Source of the DNA: Zarea fungicola
Taxonomy: Eukaryota > Ascomycota > Sordariomycetes > Hypocreales > Cordycipitaceae
DNA length: 64,000 bases
Reading direction: 5' to 3'
NCBI GenBank assembly: GCA_900169235.1
Contig: FWCC01000066.1
Location: 228,013-292,012, forward strand
Below the pieces are notes generated by a model. The model searched no databases, was not told the DNA's origin, and saw only the letters and a list, made by a program, of their open reading frames with translations. The translations under genes and the position numbers were made by a program. Below, in pieces: positions 1 to 11,544 of the stretch (positions are counted from its first letter, which is position 1; the number at the start of each line of letters is the position of its first letter).

Positions 1-1
1 C

Positions 2-592
2 ATCTGCAACGCGCTGCACTGGTGCGACGCCGACGCGGTGATGCGCAACCTCGCGGCGACGCTCAGGCCCGGCGGCACCTTTGCGTGCTGCATGCAGGCG
101 TTTCGCATCAACTTCCCGCAGAGCACCAAGCTTGATGCGCTGTGGCTCGAGGCGACGAGCACCCTGATGGCGAAGCTGAAGCTGCAAGGGGGGCTGAGCC
201 CGGCGATTCAGATGGGCGTCAAGAACTGCTACAGCGGGTACGACGGCGTGGAGGTGCCGTCCGAGTTGTTTACGGATGTGAGGAGGTGGCATGTGAATGC
301 GCGGCAAGGGGACGCGACGCCGTATCGGTTTACGACGCCGGGCGACTTTGAGGAGAATCCGAGCCGGGTGCAGGAGGGGGAGACGGAGAAGATTGTCCAG
401 GACGCGGGCTGGCAGCGAGAGGTGGATGTGGACTGGCTCAAGGGCTTTTTGCGCACAACTACATTGGACTTGGGCGATGATATCTGGGCACTGAAGCCGT
501 GGGTAGAATTGGAAAGGGTGGTCGAGGAGGAGTTTGGCGGCAAGGTGACGGCGGAATGGCCGGTGTATGTGTTGCTTGGTACGCGCAAGTAG
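2..592 (+). CDS. SAM-dependent methyltransferase, C-terminal part (trans-aconitate methyltransferase-like)
   Basis: The reading frame is open from the first bases, so the 5' part lies outside the window; about 196 residues are visible. Near the start the residues CNALHWCDADAVMRNL followed by LRPGG match the motif after the SAM-binding core of class I methyltransferases (post-I/motif III region, where LxPGG is the hallmark). The C-terminal part (WLKGFLRTTTL, WPVYVLLGTRK) resembles the fungal TMT1/Crg1-type small-molecule methyltransferases. The SAM-binding GxGxG loop is not in the window, so the substrate cannot be judged. It ends in TAG about 1.15 kb before the uracil phosphoribosyltransferase gene, on the same strand. 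Confidence 0.75.
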   Translation: MCNALHWCDADAVMRNLAATLRPGGTFACCMQAFRINFPQSTKLDALWLEATSTLMAKLKLQGGLSPAIQMGVKNCYSGYDGVEVPSELFTDVRRWHVNARQGDATPYRFTTPGDFEENPSRVQEGETEKIVQDAGWQREVDVDWLKGFLRTTTLDLGDDIWALKPWVELERVVEEEFGGKVTAEWPVYVLLGTRK

Positions 593-1740
593 CGGCAATG
601 ACACCGCAGTATGGTAGATAGTCAATGTTTTCTCATCCAATACGCAATATATTCTCATTTCTGTAAAGGTAGGCTGCAAGCGGTACCAGACGACGGACTG
701 GGCGAGAGTAGTCGCTGAAGTCGAATATATTCAAGTAGCCGTGTCCCACAGTTTACTATATCCCGAGACAAACTAGCTAGATTTTTATTGGGCGTAGGAT
801 TGTGAATTGGAATGCAGTCTTGGTCAGAAGCCGGTGAGGTGTCTAATACAGGGACTGCTGCGTGCGATGCCGTTGCGTGTAGATGAATTTGTAAAAATAT
901 ATCTTAAAACAAAAAGGGAGCCGTATTATTGTTTCTCGGTATTTGAATACGAATTTGGAATTAAATTGTATTTTCCGTGCATTTTAGAGGCTGGCAATAG
1001 AGACTCACGTTGAGAAGCCACATACTAAGCCAGGCAGATGGGAACAGGTGACAAGTTTTAAATAAACTAGAACCTGAGTATTCATTTCAATTTTTTTTTT
1101 TTTGCTTTAACTTTCAAAATTTTAAATACGAATGCGGAATTAAATTGTATTTTCCGTGCATTTAAGAGTCTCGCGACGGCGGCTCATGCTTGAGGCCACC
1201 ATGCTAAGCCAGGCAGATGGGAACACGTGGAAAGTTTTAAAGAAGACAATCTAGAACCTGAGGACTCATCTCATCTTATTCAACGTACTTTAACTTTTGA
1301 AAATAAATTGCCACGTCCCACGTCCATCCAATCTCATCACCAGCCGGCCGGTTCATCCCTCCGCCCCATGACCGTCCTTGAATCGAAGTACCTTGAAACT
1401 ATACCTTTTATTCTGTTTATTCACATTGTTCTCATCTATTTCCAATTAATTACCATTATCCCATCCCATCTCCATCCGCCCCAGTTGATCGCCCCGCCCC
1501 CATCGGCGTGTGCCGATAAGCCCCGCCACCCCAAATGCTCGCCTCCACCAACCAGCAGCGCAGGTGACATGCAGCTCGACCCGACCCCAACCGCCACGAC
1601 ATCAACTTCCCCTCTCTGTTATCTCCTCCTTTCCTACACACGTCCTGAATTGGCCTTGACAACATTTTTGAGTTTTACGCAGCGTATATAGCAATAAAGG
1701 ACAGTCAATTCAAAGCACACATTGGTCCACACAAGCAGCC
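593..1740. other. Intergenic region, 1.15 kb
   Basis: No supportable gene. It contains the roughly 180-bp tandem duplication listed separately, T-rich runs, and a C/T-rich stretch (about 1450-1640) that probably belongs to the promoter and 5' UTR of the downstream uracil phosphoribosyltransferase gene. Confidence 0.6.
941..1290. repeat. Imperfect tandem duplication, unit about 180 bp, two copies
   Basis: Copy 1 starts near 941 and copy 2 near 1121. Shared blocks include GGAATTAAATTGTATTTTCC (about 957 and 1136), TAAGCCAGGCAGATGGGAAC (about 1027 and 1205) and CTAGAACCTGAG (1067 and 1251). The offset drifts from about 179 to 184 nt, so small indels have accumulated. Many differences between the copies in the middle block are A/G or C/T transitions, as expected if a repeat-directed transition process such as RIP acted, but this was judged by eye. 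Confidence 0.8.
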
Positions 1741-2645
1741 ATGGCGTCACAGCTCCCCGCCAATGTCCACATCTCGCAACATCCCAGCCTGCAGGCCAAG
1801 ATAAGCCAGCTGCGCTCCAAGACGGCCAGCTCCCGCGAGACGAATGCTCTCGTGCATGAGATTTCCCTCATTCTTGCCTGCGAGGCGCTGTCCAAGTCCC
1901 TGACTGCCGTACCCGGTGCCAAGGTATGTTGCCCCTCTGATGCTTGTCTCTCCCCTCATTTCCGACCCCGCGACAAGATGACAGACTCTGCTGTCCAATA
2001 CTCGCATGTACTAAGGGATTATCTGCAGGATGAAACGCCAATAGGCTTTGAATATCAAACCACAGACGTCTCGCCGAGCACAGTCTGCATTGTCCCGATT
2101 CTGCGTTCCGGTCTCGCCATGGTTGAGGGTTCGTCTTTCCTCCCCCATCATCTCTTGACAGATTGCCTTTTTTTTTTCTTTTTTGGTTTCTGCTTTTACT
2201 GACGTGAGCTTCTTCAATTTAAAATACAGCCGTCCAGACAATGCTCCCCCGCCTCGTCCCCGTCCACCACCTAGGCATGTACCGCGAGCCCTCGACCCTC
2301 GACCCCGTCGAGTACTACAATAACCTCCCGCACCACATCCCCTCAGACAAGAGCGCGCGCGGCACCACAAACGCCTCGTCGCTCGCCATCCTCGTCGACC
2401 CCATCATCGCCACGGGCGGGACCTGCGCCGCCGCCATCCAGACCCTCCGCGAATGGGGCGCCAAGCGCGTCCTCGTGCTGTCCGTCATGGCCGCCGCCGA
2501 GGGCGTGCAAAAGGCGGCGGCCGAGTGGCCCGAGGGCACGGAGCTGTGGGTTGCCGGGGTGGACGCCGAGCTGACGAGCCAGGGCATGGTCAAGCCTGGG
2601 CTGGGCGATGTTGGTGATCGCTTGTTCTTGACGATTGGGAAATAA
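1741..2645 (+). CDS. FUR1: Uracil phosphoribosyltransferase (UPRT, pyrimidine salvage)
   Basis: Converts uracil and PRPP to UMP in the cytosol; this is the salvage route that also activates 5-fluorouracil. Exons: 1741-1923, 2029-2128, 2230-2645, giving 232 residues. The joined product runs through LILACEALSKSLTAVPGAK, then CIVPILRSGLAMVE, then AVQTMLPRLVPVHHLGMYRE, all typical UPRT blocks. The PRPP-binding loop is DPIIATGGT at residues 151-159, and the end GDVGDRLFLTIGK matches the family C-terminus. Intron 1 has donor GTATGT and acceptor CTGCAG. Intron 2 has the less usual donor GTTCGT but is required to keep VEAVQT in frame. The 3' end faces that of DNA ligase IV with 167 bp between the stops. 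Confidence 0.95.
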
Positions 2646-2812
2646 GAACGACACAGTGCCAAGTCATAAAGTAGATGAAACAAAAAGACTGCTGGTTTCA
2701 CAATGTCGTAAAATAGAAAATTGTGGTAGAGTAAGGTGGATGTGGTAGATGAAGTAATATAAATATATACAACTAGGATTAAATTGAAACAAGGCTCACA
2801 CGCACTCGCGGT

Positions 2813-5800
2813 TTATACACTGAATTGCTCCTCGTCGAGCATCGACTTTTCCTTCCAGCTCGTTTCTATCCAGTCGCCGCTCACCAGCCGCGGTAGCCTG
2901 CCATCTCGCATACTCAGATCCCTTCGCAACTGATCCATCTCTTCTTGATTTCTGCTCCCTTTCAAGACAACCACATGCGTGAGCCTCTCGCTCTCCAAAC
3001 CATCCACACAGATGCCGCCCCCATAGCGTACATACCGCGCCAGCTTCTCACACTCCTCAGCCAGAACACTAGCATCGCCGTCGGCATAAATGTACACCAC
3101 GCAGCGCTGAAACATCATACTCCGCAGCTGGACCACCAAATCTATCCCCCTCTCCTCCAGCTCCTCCAGAAATTGCCCCTTGTCAAACGGCACGCCGCTC
3201 TCAATCTTGGGCATGTCCAGCATGAGCCCCCGCAGCTCCTCCACGTCCAACAGATCCCGCGCAAAGCTGTCTCCAAACTGATCCGTATTCTGCGCCGCCA
3301 CGAGCTTCATTCTCTCCGTGGCGTGGAATAAATGCGCGTCTTCGTATGGTAATAAAAAAGCGTCTGTAGTTCCGTCCGTGTTTTGCTGCTGTTGCTGGGC
3401 AAGGCAATCTTGGATCCATTTGGAACGAATGATATCCACGTCGCCGCCTCCTTTAATCAGGCTCGCGACTTTGACCACCTTCTTATCCGCAATCAGCACC
3501 ATGGTCGTACCGGGTACGGCGCGCTGGGCAATGCTCCCGCCGTGCTGCTTGATGATGGATTCCAGCTCGGCCTTGGTGTGCTTGAACGGCTTGAGCGACT
3601 CTGACAAGACGCAAAATTCAAGGCCGTCAAACAGCCGACGCCGCCCTGCATTGACATCTCCGCCCGCCGCTGCTGTAGGTGGTGGTGCCGTCACGGCCAC
3701 GGTTGTCGGCACGTCGTTGCCCACAATGACGAGCTCCTTCTTCAGACGCTTGGGGTTCCGCCTCTTGTGGTCCTCCACCGTCATGGCCTTTTCCTTCGAC
3801 TCCTCGTCCACGTGCTGCTTCAGGCTCTCAAATTCCTCGACTGACAGCGCGCTGTCCCACGCGCGGTCGAGCCGCAGCCGCCGGAAGCGGGGGAACCGGA
3901 GCGTGTACGCCGTCGCAAACGAGTCCGACGGCGCGACGCTGGCTGCCTTGACCGACACCACAATCGAGTCCCGCGGCCGGATCCACACGTCGGGCCGCTC
4001 GAGCTGCTTGGCCTCGCCGCCGCCGAGCTCGACGTACTCGGTCGGCGGGTTCTTGGCGTCCCAGTCGATCCATTTCCCCTCGGTGCGGTGCCGAATCTCC
4101 GCGTAGTCCTCCACGCGGAACCCGCCGCCGACCTTGAAGAAGCTGAAGCACTTTTCCGGGTTGGCGCCGGCCCGGATGTGGTTCGGGGACGCGCGCAGCC
4201 CGCAGAGGTAGCTGGAGAGCATGCCGCCGCGCTTGCCGGAGCCGTAGTAGCCGCCGACGACGACGCAGTCGAGCGACTCGCCAAACTCGGACATGTACTC
4301 GGGCTTCACCTTGAGCCAGTCGTCGTTGCGGCTGTTGAGGCGGTACATGGAGCGCGGGTTCTTGAGCACGAGCCCCTCTGAGGCGTTGGCCACGACGTCG
4401 CGGAGCAGCGGCTCGATGGCGTCGGCCGAGGTGGCGCTCGTGTAGCTGTGAATCTCCAGGCGGCGGTGGACTGGCTTGACGGCTTTGTCCAGCGCGCGGC
4501 GGCGGTCGCGGAGGGTGTACTGGGTGAGCTGCTTGTCGTTGAGGTACAGAATGTCAAACACGCGGAAAAGGGGTCTGTGGCCGGCCGAGTCGGAGCCGGA
4601 GCGATTTTGCTGCTCGGCGAGCGCGGCCGTCTTGAGGGTGCCAAAGGGAACAATCTTGTCGACACCCATGTCCCAGGTAATCATTTCGCCGTCCAGGATA
4701 ATGTTGCGCACGCCAGATGCAAACGCATTCTTGAGATGGCGAGTCAGGCTAGAGTTGTCGTCTTGGAAGCCGTCTCCGTAGAGGTACGTGTAGTCCTTTG
4801 CCTTGCGGGACCAGAAGCAGAAGCGTTTGCCGCCGGGGTGCGATGGGTCCTGGACCATGTGCATTTGCATGCGCTCGCCGTCAAGCTTCTCCTCGATCCA
4901 AAACTCGGCGTCGTCGGGCGTGGGGCGGAGCAGGTCAATCATGCGCTGAAAGGACGCGGGCATCTGGAACTGTGCGAGCTGGGGCTGGAAGCACTGGGTG
5001 AGGGTGATGCCGGCCTCTTCCTGCTCGAGCCGCAGGGCGGGATCCCAAAGCTCCCAGCAGACGCGGCGCAGGCTGGATGACACGCTAAAGAGCGTCTCGC
5101 CGTCGGGATGCCAGAGATGGAGGAGCGTCTTTTCCGTCGCGCCGACCTTCATCTGGCGCAGGATGATACGAATGAGCCACATCATCTCCTCGGCGTTCAT
5201 GCGGCTGTAAAACACCTCCATGACGTGCAGGTTCTCACTCTCGCCGGCCGAGGCCGCCAGCTTGTCGAGCTGCTCATTGACCTCAGCAATGGTCATGTCG
5301 CCGGGATCCGTTCTCATCGGCCGCTTGGAGATGCTCTCAAAGCAGCGGCCCGCGAAATCGCCGGCGAGACGTGACGCCATGGTTTGTCCGGGGAGCTTCC
5401 AGTGAATCAGATTGTAGCCGTCTTCCGAGTTTTTGTCAATCTTCATGAGCTTAACGAGGAGCTTTCCTATGGCATTCTCCTTGAGCCCGTAGACACCCCT
5501 GTCGCGGTCCTTGTCGGGGAGGATGAGACGCAGGGCCGGGTAGAAATCAGGGCCGACTTCTTTGCGCCAGCGCGTAATGAAGCGCTCGATGATGTGGCGG
5601 CGCTGCTCCTGCGGGGAGAGCTGTGTCTGGCTGCGCGGGCCTTTTTTGCGGGCGGCGATGCCACCAGTTGGTTGGCGCTTGTTCTCATTAAGAGGGTTAA
5701 ACAGATCCTTGAACAGATCGGAGAATACGAGAGTCTTGGAGTGGTTATGTGGTCTGTTTGGATATCTGCTCACCTCATTAGTTTCATGTTGAACCAAGAC

Positions 5801-5915
5801 GGGGCAAGTCAATGTACTTTTGATCCAGCTCACGGGCAGCTTCCTCGGAGCCGTATTGGATTTCTTCCTCATGCTGAGCATCGCCGCTGGGGGCTTTGCT
5901 TTGCGATTGGCTCAT
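2813..5915 (-). CDS. LIG4: DNA ligase IV (non-homologous end joining)
   Basis: ATP-dependent ligase that seals double-strand breaks with the Lif1/XRCC4 partner in the nucleus. Exons on the minus strand: 5818-5915 and 2813-5765, 1,016 residues. The short first exon begins MSQSQSKAP and is joined by a 52-nt intron (GTACAT...GAGCAG) so that ELDQK continues into YPNRPHNHSKTLVFSDLF; without this splice the N-terminus does not match the family. Visible parts in order: N-terminal DNA-binding domain, nucleotidyltransferase domain with adenylation motif EEKLDGERMQ (lysine near residue 325), EGLVLKNP motif IV-like block, OB-fold, then tandem BRCT domains in the last 300 residues (FDGLEFCVL..., and the final one around MMFQRCVVYIY). 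Convergent with UPRT. Confidence 0.95.
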
Positions 5916-7382
5916 TTTCACGACTCTCCTTTTCCTTTTGATGGTCACTCATTAATGCAGTTGTGAGCAACGGCATGTTTTTGATGAGAAACGGCTCAAT
6001 TAAAGGAACCATGTCTTGGTGGCTGTGGATGTTTGGCGCAAGGCAGAAGCGGCCAGTGGGTCAAGCAGTGGCTGGCCATGAACGGCGCAGGCAGCAGCGC
6101 AACGCTCCCGGTAGTAATGGATGTAAGTGGCAGCTTATGGTTTCTCGGTGTATTACGATGCAAGTATAGAAATACGGTTTTAATCGGCATTATTAGACGG
6201 TTTGCGGATGATTCTGTTTCCGCCTGATTACCTGCTTAATAATAGAATAATATCGTGGACCTGCCGCATGCTATGAGCACCAAGGACAATGGTCAATAAT
6301 ACTCTAGACGCACTGCAATTTTCTACCCAATATAAGAATAAATAAGAATAAATAAAGAATTATAGTACATGATACATGATTATCTACAGAACTTGCTCAG
6401 TTGAACCTCTGTTGTGGAGATGTGAGACTGGCTCATGCCGGCATCACAGACAACTCCGTGTGCTCCATTTCCTACGCCAGGACAGAATATTTCAGGAAAA
6501 TACTTTTTACAAGAGTCGCCAGTACTACAACTTACACATATCGCAGTCCCAAGATGGAAGCATGCAGCCATGCTTTGCTGTGTACAGCTGTAACAGATCT
6601 GATTGAATCTGCACGTCGCAACAACCCTCAAGAATACAGACACGATTTATGACACATCATATCCGCCCAAGGTGCAGTGAGTCAGGATCGTAATTTAGTC
6701 TCAAACTATCCTGTCGTTGATCGAGGGCATGCTCCAGCAGCCCGCCTTGGAGGCTATGTTGCGGCCCGTTGCGGCCCGTTGAGGCCAGTTGCTCAGGACC
6801 TTGAGACTGAGACAAATCCTGTGAAAATACTATTTCAGACACAGCATGCCTGAGTATGGAGATTGGCTACCCGAGGTTCTGGCTTGTGTCGGCATACAGA
6901 CTGCTTCCGTACCTGTGGTTTGCAGATGTGGTCTGGTGTGATTAATTCACAGATCCCGACAAAGATAGATCGATCGACACTGCCGACAGGGCTCCGAGGG
7001 AAGCGGGACAAAAATACTGCCGGGCAAAGGCCTGCATCTAACTCGCTGTTATTCTCATACCACAAACTTGTTTTCCGGAGTTGGCCTGTCAAAACGTCTG
7101 AGAAATTAACTGGATTGTGGCTGGCTGCGAACTAGAGTTGATTCAGCCGCTTCGTGTCTCGGCCATTACGTTTGTGTTGGAGCTATTTGGAACCGAATGA
7201 TGCCCCGTTGAGGAATGCGGAATTGACCACGCAGTATGTTGAAGCCAAGGTCACAGACAGGGTCGCTACAAAGGGAAAAGCTATATTAGTGCGGCCTTCC
7301 CGAGACGCAGTGACTCGCATTTCAGATTCATGACAAAGGATCAATTTGGGCATCTGACAACTCTCTCCTTGCGCGTCCAACT
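5916..7382. other. Intergenic region, 1.47 kb
   Basis: Only short overlapping reading frames on both strands with no recognisable protein features. There is a minor repeat of TTGCGGCCCG around 6761-6792. The part nearest the LIG4 start presumably holds its promoter. I see no RNA gene. Confidence 0.5.
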
Positions 7383-7802
7383 ATGAAAGCTTTTATCGCG
7401 ATAAACGCATTCCTTTTGGGGCTGGCATTCGCCAGTCCGGTACCAAGTGCTTTGCATGGTGAAGTCGATGGCCTGACTGCCAGAGAGAGTTTGGCGGAAG
7501 TGCGCTGTTGTCCACCCTGCAGGTATCGGAGGGGAGGCGCAAAGTGCCTTCCCTTATACCAGTGTAGGGATTGTCGCGTCAATCCAAATCCAAAACCGAA
7601 TCCTAAACCGAATCCAAGACCAGAGCCAGAGCCAGAGGAGCCAGAGCCAGAGGAGCCAGAGCCAGAGGAGCCAGAGCCAGAGGAGCCAGAGCCAGAGGAG
7701 CCAGAGCCAGAGGAGCCAGAAGAGCCAGAAGAGCCAGAGCAAGAGTTAGATGCAGAGGTTAGTATCGCCATTAAAATAAAATGTCGGGCATCGCCATGCT
7801 AA
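7383..7802 (+). CDS. Small secreted protein with cysteine motif and Glu/Pro repeat tail
   Basis: 139 residues. The N-terminus MKAFIAINAFLLGLAFASP is a good signal peptide with cleavage probably after the Ala-Ser region. The mature head carries six cysteines in about 25 residues (RCCPPC, KC, QC, DC). Then follows a short NPNPKPNPKP stretch and a tail of repeated EPEPE units (about residues 80-120). An alternative 3' end exists: donor GTTAGT at 7758, branch CTAATG and acceptor CAG at 7820 would splice to GAC-TAG, ending at 7826 with 126 residues and removing the last two cysteines. I do not recognise the family; the head could be a disulfide-knot domain and the tail a cell-wall spacer. Effector or wall protein is inference. 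Confidence 0.6.
   Translation: MKAFIAINAFLLGLAFASPVPSALHGEVDGLTARESLAEVRCCPPCRYRRGGAKCLPLYQCRDCRVNPNPKPNPKPNPRPEPEPEEPEPEEPEPEEPEPEEPEPEEPEPEEPEEPEEPEQELDAEVSIAIKIKCRASPC
7621..7742 (+). repeat. 15-bp in-frame coding minisatellite (EEPEP units)
   Basis: Units of GAGGAGCCAGAGCCA repeat about six times, then shorten to GAAGAGCCA-type units. The period is a multiple of three, so copy-number change alters only the length of the Glu/Pro tail. The opposite strand reads as a spurious Leu/Trp repeat. Confidence 0.9.
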
Positions 7803-7826
7803 TGCCGCCATTCGTCTCAGGACTAG

Positions 7827-8250
7827 CCTTATTAATCTTGTCGGTTCCTTCTGATGGATGCTGCTTTTAGTCGTTGTATGGAGTTTCCCATTGGAGTTTA
7901 CGCTCGGCCGGCCTTGAGCGTGTTTTAATGACAAGTTCACCTCGGGGCGAGTGGATTTCGGATAATTACAATGGCCACCAAGGGATGTACCCAGCGAAGT
8001 AGAGTTCAAACAAGCGTTTAGCCGTACATATTAACCACCGTGTACGGCTTCGCTCTGAAGAAGCAATTTAATCCAACCCTATCACATATTGATGCAAGAT
8101 ATGCGTTACGTGCGCTGAAATATGCCCAGCGGTCCGACTCGACACAGGAGGCTGGGAAGACCCAAGCGAGTTTTAAATGTGCGAGGCATGGCAGGAATGT
8201 ACAGTATGCTTACAAGCTACCGAGACAGTTGAATACAGACATGTAAATTT
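7827..8250. other. Intergenic region, about 0.4 kb
   Basis: Between a plus-strand gene end and a minus-strand gene end. No gene, RNA or notable repeat seen. Confidence 0.5.
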
Positions 8251-10373
8251 TCAACTGGATACACGCCTCGGCCTTCGCTTCCGCCGGATGGACATGATTT
8301 TTTTGCGCTGGACGAGGCTGATAATTGAGTTGTAAATCTTTTCGCGCATGAGGATGAGTACCGTGGCAAATGTCGTCGGCACAGCACATGCCCAGCTATA
8401 ATTTTATCATTTGTCAGTAAAAGAAAACGAAAAAAAAAGTCCTGTGGAAAAGAAAACTCACAAATACCAAATCCCGCGCTCAATCTCGGGAAAGTGCACA
8501 AAATTCTGGCCAAAAAACCCCGTAATAAAGGTCAGCGGGAGAAAAATAATCGTCACCGTCGTCAGCTGCTGCATCGACTCATTCTGATTCGCCGTAATGG
8601 TGTTGAAGATGAGGTTAATCAGATTCTCCGACGACTGCTTCAGCTGCTGCAGCGACTCGGTGATGATGATGCAGTGATCCAGGACGTCGCCCAGGTACGT
8701 GTGCGTCATGGGCGTCACCAGCACGCCGCTCGCCGGGTTGCCCAGCTCCCGCGCCGCCTGCTCCGGCGCCAGAAACGTGCGGTGATCACGCAGCACATTG
8801 ACCAGATTATCAATGGGCAGCAGGAAACGCAGCATCTTGTTAATCTCGCTGATGCAGATATACAGACGCCGGCTCTGCTTGATGCTCGGCGCGGTGATGA
8901 CGTCGAGCTCCAGATCGCCCAGAATGTCCGTGTAGGCGGCGGTGAGCGGGATGGCGAGGTCGATGACGGCGTCAATGATGGCCTGGACGAGCAGCGAGGC
9001 GTCGCACGAGTCGCGGACAATGGTGCCCGGGGTGGCCAGGCGGGAGAGGATGGGCCGCTCGACGTCGGCGGCGGAGGCCTCGAAGAAGGAGATGACGGCA
9101 TTGTCCGAGGTGAGGAACAGGGAGACCTGCTCGGCGGAGATGGCCATGCTGTAGGGCGCGAGGGAGGAGTGCGCCTCCATGAACTGGGTGCGCGCCTCGT
9201 TGCCGCTGGCCTGGTAGCGCTGGAGCGTGCACGGCATGCGCGTCTCCTGGAGCTGGTGGAGAAAGGGAGGAGGCGGCGGCACGTTGCCGTTCCTGGTGCG
9301 TGTCTTTTCCGGATCATGCGAGCCGGGGCCGGTGTCGCTGCCGGCGCCAAAGAACTTTCGAACCGTGGCCATTGTGGTGCGCGAGGTTGTGCTGCTGCCG
9401 TCGTCGCTGGAGCTGTCGCTGTCGTCGTCGACGACGTGGACTAGCTTCTGGAGCGTCAGGATGATGAATGCATGGTGGGGGTACCTATACAATATGGAAA
9501 GTTAGAGCTGATCCTGACACTGTAAAGATGAAATCCGAAAGCTTACCAGTCAACTTTGGTTCTGTTGCGCAGATTCATTATGTCCTCAATGGCGAGCTTA
9601 TGGAGGCCCTTGGTCGTGCCAACAGCCTGAATGACGTCCCAGCTCAGACCATTGATGTTGATCCAGCGACACTTGACCCAGCTCTCCTGGGGCTGCTTGA
9701 GAAACTCAATGAAGCCATCGTTGCCAAAATGATGCTGCTCGATGCGGTCGAGCGAGTAATCCACGACGGTGATTTCGCAGGCTGCGCTGAGCGTGGGCAC
9801 CGACGCATGGCCTCCGTCGGGGAGCTTGGGGTCGTAGCCCGGTTCAGCGCCAGGATGCCAGCCGAGGCTGGAGCTAAAGGGCACGTCATAGTCGTCGCCG
9901 CCGTCAAAGGTCCTGAATGTTGGCGCTCTGCTGCTGCGCCGTCGCAGACCGGCCATGCCCATGGGGCCGGGACCGGGACCAGGACCAGCAGCTGAACCCG
10001 GGCCGGTGCCACCCCCGGCTGTCGGGCTCACCGCGGTTGGTGAAGCTGGAGCATAAGGTGGGACTTCAGAGTCGGAGAGAGAATGCACAGGCAGGACGGG
10101 CGGTGAGAGGTGACGGGAGGATGGAGCGTCGGCAGCGGCGGCGGCCTCGGCGGCCATGTCGTAACTCACATGGTGTGGACCAGCAGGCCGGGCAGATGAG
10201 GGCGAGGACACAGAGTCTAGGCTGGCACGTGGGGGAGCAAGATGGGCAGCAGCATCAGAATTAGCACCAGCAGCCGGGGCAATTGTCGGCGTTGCAGTGT
10301 TGGTATTCCGAGTGGCCGCGGAAGTCGTTGCGCTTCTAGGGCGGCGCGTTTGATGGGGGTGATTGGGGTGCAT
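8251..10373 (-). CDS. CorA-family (MIT) magnesium/metal ion transporter with GQN in place of GMN
   Basis: Exons on the minus strand: 9547-10373, 8462-9484, 8251-8395; 664 residues. The start ATG (MHPNHPHQT) is at 10373; the frame extends a little upstream only through a TTG. The first 200 residues are Ala/Pro/Gly-rich and probably disordered. The CorA cytosolic domain follows (WININGLSWDVIQAVG, KLAIEDIMN, a long helical region). Two C-terminal membrane helices are present: FLPLTFITGFFGQNF and, after the last intron (GTGAGT donor), YFWACAVPTTFATVLILMRE, then a basic tail. In CorA proteins the first helix ends in the selectivity motif GMN; here it reads GQN. The role is probably divalent cation transport in plasma or vacuolar membrane. 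Confidence 0.88.
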
Positions 10374-11544
10374 CCGTGCCAAGCCTTTTGTGATGGGGAC
10401 GGGCAGGGGCGTGAAGAAGGAAGCCCAGGGCTGCTGGTCTGGGGGCTGCCTCTGTCACACTGAATCACCAATAATTAATTAAATCACTAAATTTAGTGAC
10501 GGGCGCAGGGTCCTCGTGTCTTTGATGTGTGTGATGTGGCTGCAGAGACATGCAGAAATGGGGTGATTTGAGCAGATACGGATCAAGGTGAGCACGAGGC
10601 GAGGCGCGACACGAAGACGAGACGAGACGAGACGAAGGCAGCAGACGGGGAGTTGGTTGGCAGCACCAGACTCCAGTAGTAAGACGGGATGTAACCCGTG
10701 AAACGGGGAGCTGTTGGCGATCATTTGCGCTATGATGACAAGTAGAGCGCCACACCCGGTGCATGTCGTATTGTCGTACGGCAGATGGTAAAGCAGAAGC
10801 GAGACAAAATAAGCAGAAGAGAAGAAGAAGAGAAAAAGCAGAAAAATGTGGATAATTTGACAATGGGTTAAAGAGCTTCCAGAATACCTGTCTGCAAGTG
10901 TAATATCGCAGAGAGTTGGTAGCGACAGTAAATGGCTGTAATGGCAGCTATTATTTGTCCAAGCTATTATTTGTCCAAGCTATTAAAAATGTGCGAGTCT
11001 CTCTGCCAAGAGGGTCACAGTCACGGGTGTCCTTGAGGCAGAGGTACGGTCGCACATTAGCCTTGATAGAATTTGAATTGGATTGAATGAATTGAATGAA
11101 TTGAATAAATTGATTGTAATTGGTTTTTTTTTTGAATGTCCAGCGTCCATCTAATTCCTACCATGGCGGCAACAGACGCTGGCGCATCTTTTCGTGTGCC
11201 TTTGTACACAGTGCGAATTGTAGCCTCTATACACAGGCTGCAAAAACCAGCAATTTAATTAGACAAGGACAATAGTCTATTATGCATCACCAGCAGACGA
11301 TCTACACATGGAAATAACTATTCTGCAATCGGATTATTCTCCGTTCATTGCGGCGACGGTGGAGTCTGGCACGGCGCCGCTACTCAAGAATGTCGGCGAC
11401 GGTGGGTTCTGAGCGGAAGCTGCATCAGTCATGTCATGACGTGTAAGTGATGTACTTATAAATACAACCATTCTACTGTGCAGTTTTCAGTTGCTTGCAT
11501 CATGAGTGGCATCAGCTTTCTAAATCGTCTTTACAGAAACCACC
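10374..11544. other. Intergenic region with short tandem repeats, 1.17 kb
   Basis: Divergent promoter space between the CorA gene (minus) and an SDR gene (plus). It contains GACGA repeats (about 10611-10636), a 16-bp unit GCTATTATTTGTCCAA repeated 2.4 times (10947-10984) and GAATTGAAT-type repeats (about 11072-11120). No gene seen. Confidence 0.6.
11457..11464 (+). promoter_or_regulatory. TATA box of the SDR gene
   Basis: TATAAATA lies 88 bp upstream of the SDR start codon. An ATG at 11502 lies between it and the start; it opens an out-of-frame upstream ORF of 24 codons that overlaps the main start and stops near 11573. Confidence 0.5.

Noticed and set aside
3318..4106. 262-codon plus-strand frame antisense to DNA ligase IV
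   Set aside because: Shadow frame without family features; the ligase frame is conserved throughout.
7554..7742. 62-codon minus-strand frame of repeated Leu/Trp
   Set aside because: It is the reverse reading of the Glu/Pro minisatellite and has no independent support.
8494..9444. 316-codon plus-strand frame antisense to the CorA gene
   Set aside because: Arg/Gly/Ala-rich shadow of a GC-rich gene; the opposite strand has clear homology and splice logic.
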